DNA from: Acidobacteriota bacterium
GTDB taxonomy: Bacteria > Acidobacteriota > Terriglobia > Acidiferrales > UBA7541
NCBI GenBank assembly: GCA_003224175.1
Contig: QHYQ01000238.1
Location: 1-33,807, forward strand
Length of the DNA stretch: 33,807 nt
Direction of reading: 5' to 3'
The translations under genes were made by a program, and so were the position numbers. Every line of letters starts with the position of its first letter. The first letter of the stretch is position 1. The notes beneath the pieces were generated by a model, which had not been told where the DNA came from, did no database searches, and saw only the letters and a list, made by a program, of their open reading frames with translations. Shown here piece by piece: positions 33,387-33,807 of this stretch.

Positions 33387-33807
33387 TCACTGCACGACGG
33401 CGTTATTGCTCGCCCCGCCGTCCAGAGCTGCGCCGGTTCCAATCTGCTTCGGCTGCTGTTCGCGCTTAGCCTGCAGCGCCTTGAAGACCTTTTCGGCGGT
33501 TGCGGGCAACGACGTTATGCGTACGCCCACTGCGTCGTAAATAGCGTTCGCGATTGCCGCCGCGGTGGGAACGAGCGTCGGCTCGCCCACGCCCTTGGCG
33601 CCAAACGGCCCGGTTGGGTCATAGCTATCCACGATGTCGACTTCAATTTCCGGCGTGTCGAGTGAGGTCGGCATGATGTAATTGGTGAGATTGGGGTTGA
33701 TATGCCGGCCGTTAGCGTCGAACAGCATCTCTTCTTCGAGCGCGAAACCCACGCCCATTGCCACTCCGCCTTCGACCTGTCCCTCGACCAGCATCGGATT
33801 GATGGCC
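33387..33807 (-). CDS. Molybdenum hydroxylase large subunit, C-terminal end only
   Basis: This is the last 140 residues of a xanthine dehydrogenase/aldehyde oxidase family large subunit. The frame is open to the window edge, and the residues before the first ATG read AINP, giving AINPMLVEGQVEGG, the known motif of the second Moco-binding domain. The catalytic glutamate is in GAKGVGEPTLVPTAAAIANA, and VGVRITSLPATAEKVFKAL is the common ending. The enzyme would hydroxylate a heterocycle or aldehyde with water as oxygen source, using Fe-S and FAD subunits not in the window. It is in the same direction as the M24 set, 297 bases upstream of it, so co-regulation is possible but not shown. Confidence 0.9.
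   Translation of the reverse strand, partial: AINPMLVEGQVEGGVAMGVGFALEEEMLFDANGRHINPNLTNYIMPTSLDTPEIEVDIVDSYDPTGPFGAKGVGEPTLVPTAAAIANAIYDAVGVRITSLPATAEKVFKALQAKREQQPKQIGTGAALDGGASNNAVVQ

Noticed and set aside
1-33807. CRISPR array, defence island, prophage or transposon
   Set aside because: No regular spaced repeats, transposase, integrase, nuclease cluster or phage structural gene was found.
1-33807. tRNA or rRNA genes
   Set aside because: No cloverleaf or ribosomal RNA signature was recognised in the intergenic stretches.

Overview
The window is GC-rich, densely coded chromosomal DNA with 30-odd genes on both strands and no rRNA, tRNA, CRISPR array, transposase or phage gene that I can recognise. 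The mix of gene types suggests an Acidobacteriota-like soil bacterium: a SUF operon with sufU and sufT, several PilZ-type domains, a membrane Ser/Thr kinase, short Zwf/Gnd enzymes and small secreted proteins of no known family. This placement is inference from gene content; no marker gene in the window proves it.

Layout. 1-3540 (+): the end of a SUF iron-sulfur assembly operon (sufD partial, sufS, sufU, sufT) with overlapping or near-overlapping genes. 3567-4319 (-): a two-helix membrane protein with a degenerate GGDEF-like domain. 4596-7505 (-): a three-gene proton-translocating NAD(P) transhydrogenase operon. 7845-9677 (+): a Ser/Thr kinase with one membrane helix and a TonB-C-like tail. 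9825-10343 (+): a periplasmic Cu/Zn superoxide dismutase behind a recognisable promoter and palindrome. 10409-14367 (-): gnd, zwf and a sugar-porter MFS gene, an oxidative pentose phosphate unit. 14451-15800 (-): a drug/siderophore-type MFS exporter.

15957-17686 (+): an unknown membrane protein and a PAP2 phosphatase broken by a one-base frameshift. 17765-20007 (-): an MBL-fold hydrolase fused to PilZ, followed by a radical SAM protein. 20238-21176 (+): a CDF metal exporter. 21213-24024: a secreted repeat protein (-), a tiny zinc-ribbon protein and a STAS antagonist (+), and a DUF1015 protein (-). 24157-26448: a phosphoglycolate phosphatase-like HAD protein and a DUF3108 protein (+), the latter preceded by a G-rich tandem repeat, then a stand-alone PilZ protein (-). 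26604-29451 (-): a UDP-sugar 6-dehydrogenase, a LuxR-type regulator with a damaged receiver, and a two-CBS protein. 29706-33807 (-): a probable catabolic cluster with a zinc alcohol dehydrogenase, a D-2-hydroxyacid dehydrogenase, an M24 metallohydrolase and the end of a molybdenum hydroxylase large subunit.

Most of the window is housekeeping and redox metabolism: Fe-S assembly, NADPH supply (Zwf, Gnd, transhydrogenase) and superoxide defence. The least explained parts are the MBL-PilZ/radical SAM pair, the kinase-TonB-C fusion, the G-rich repeat before the DUF3108 gene, the small zinc-ribbon gene, and the M24-centred cluster. I did not find a clearly new multi-gene system; these are candidates only.
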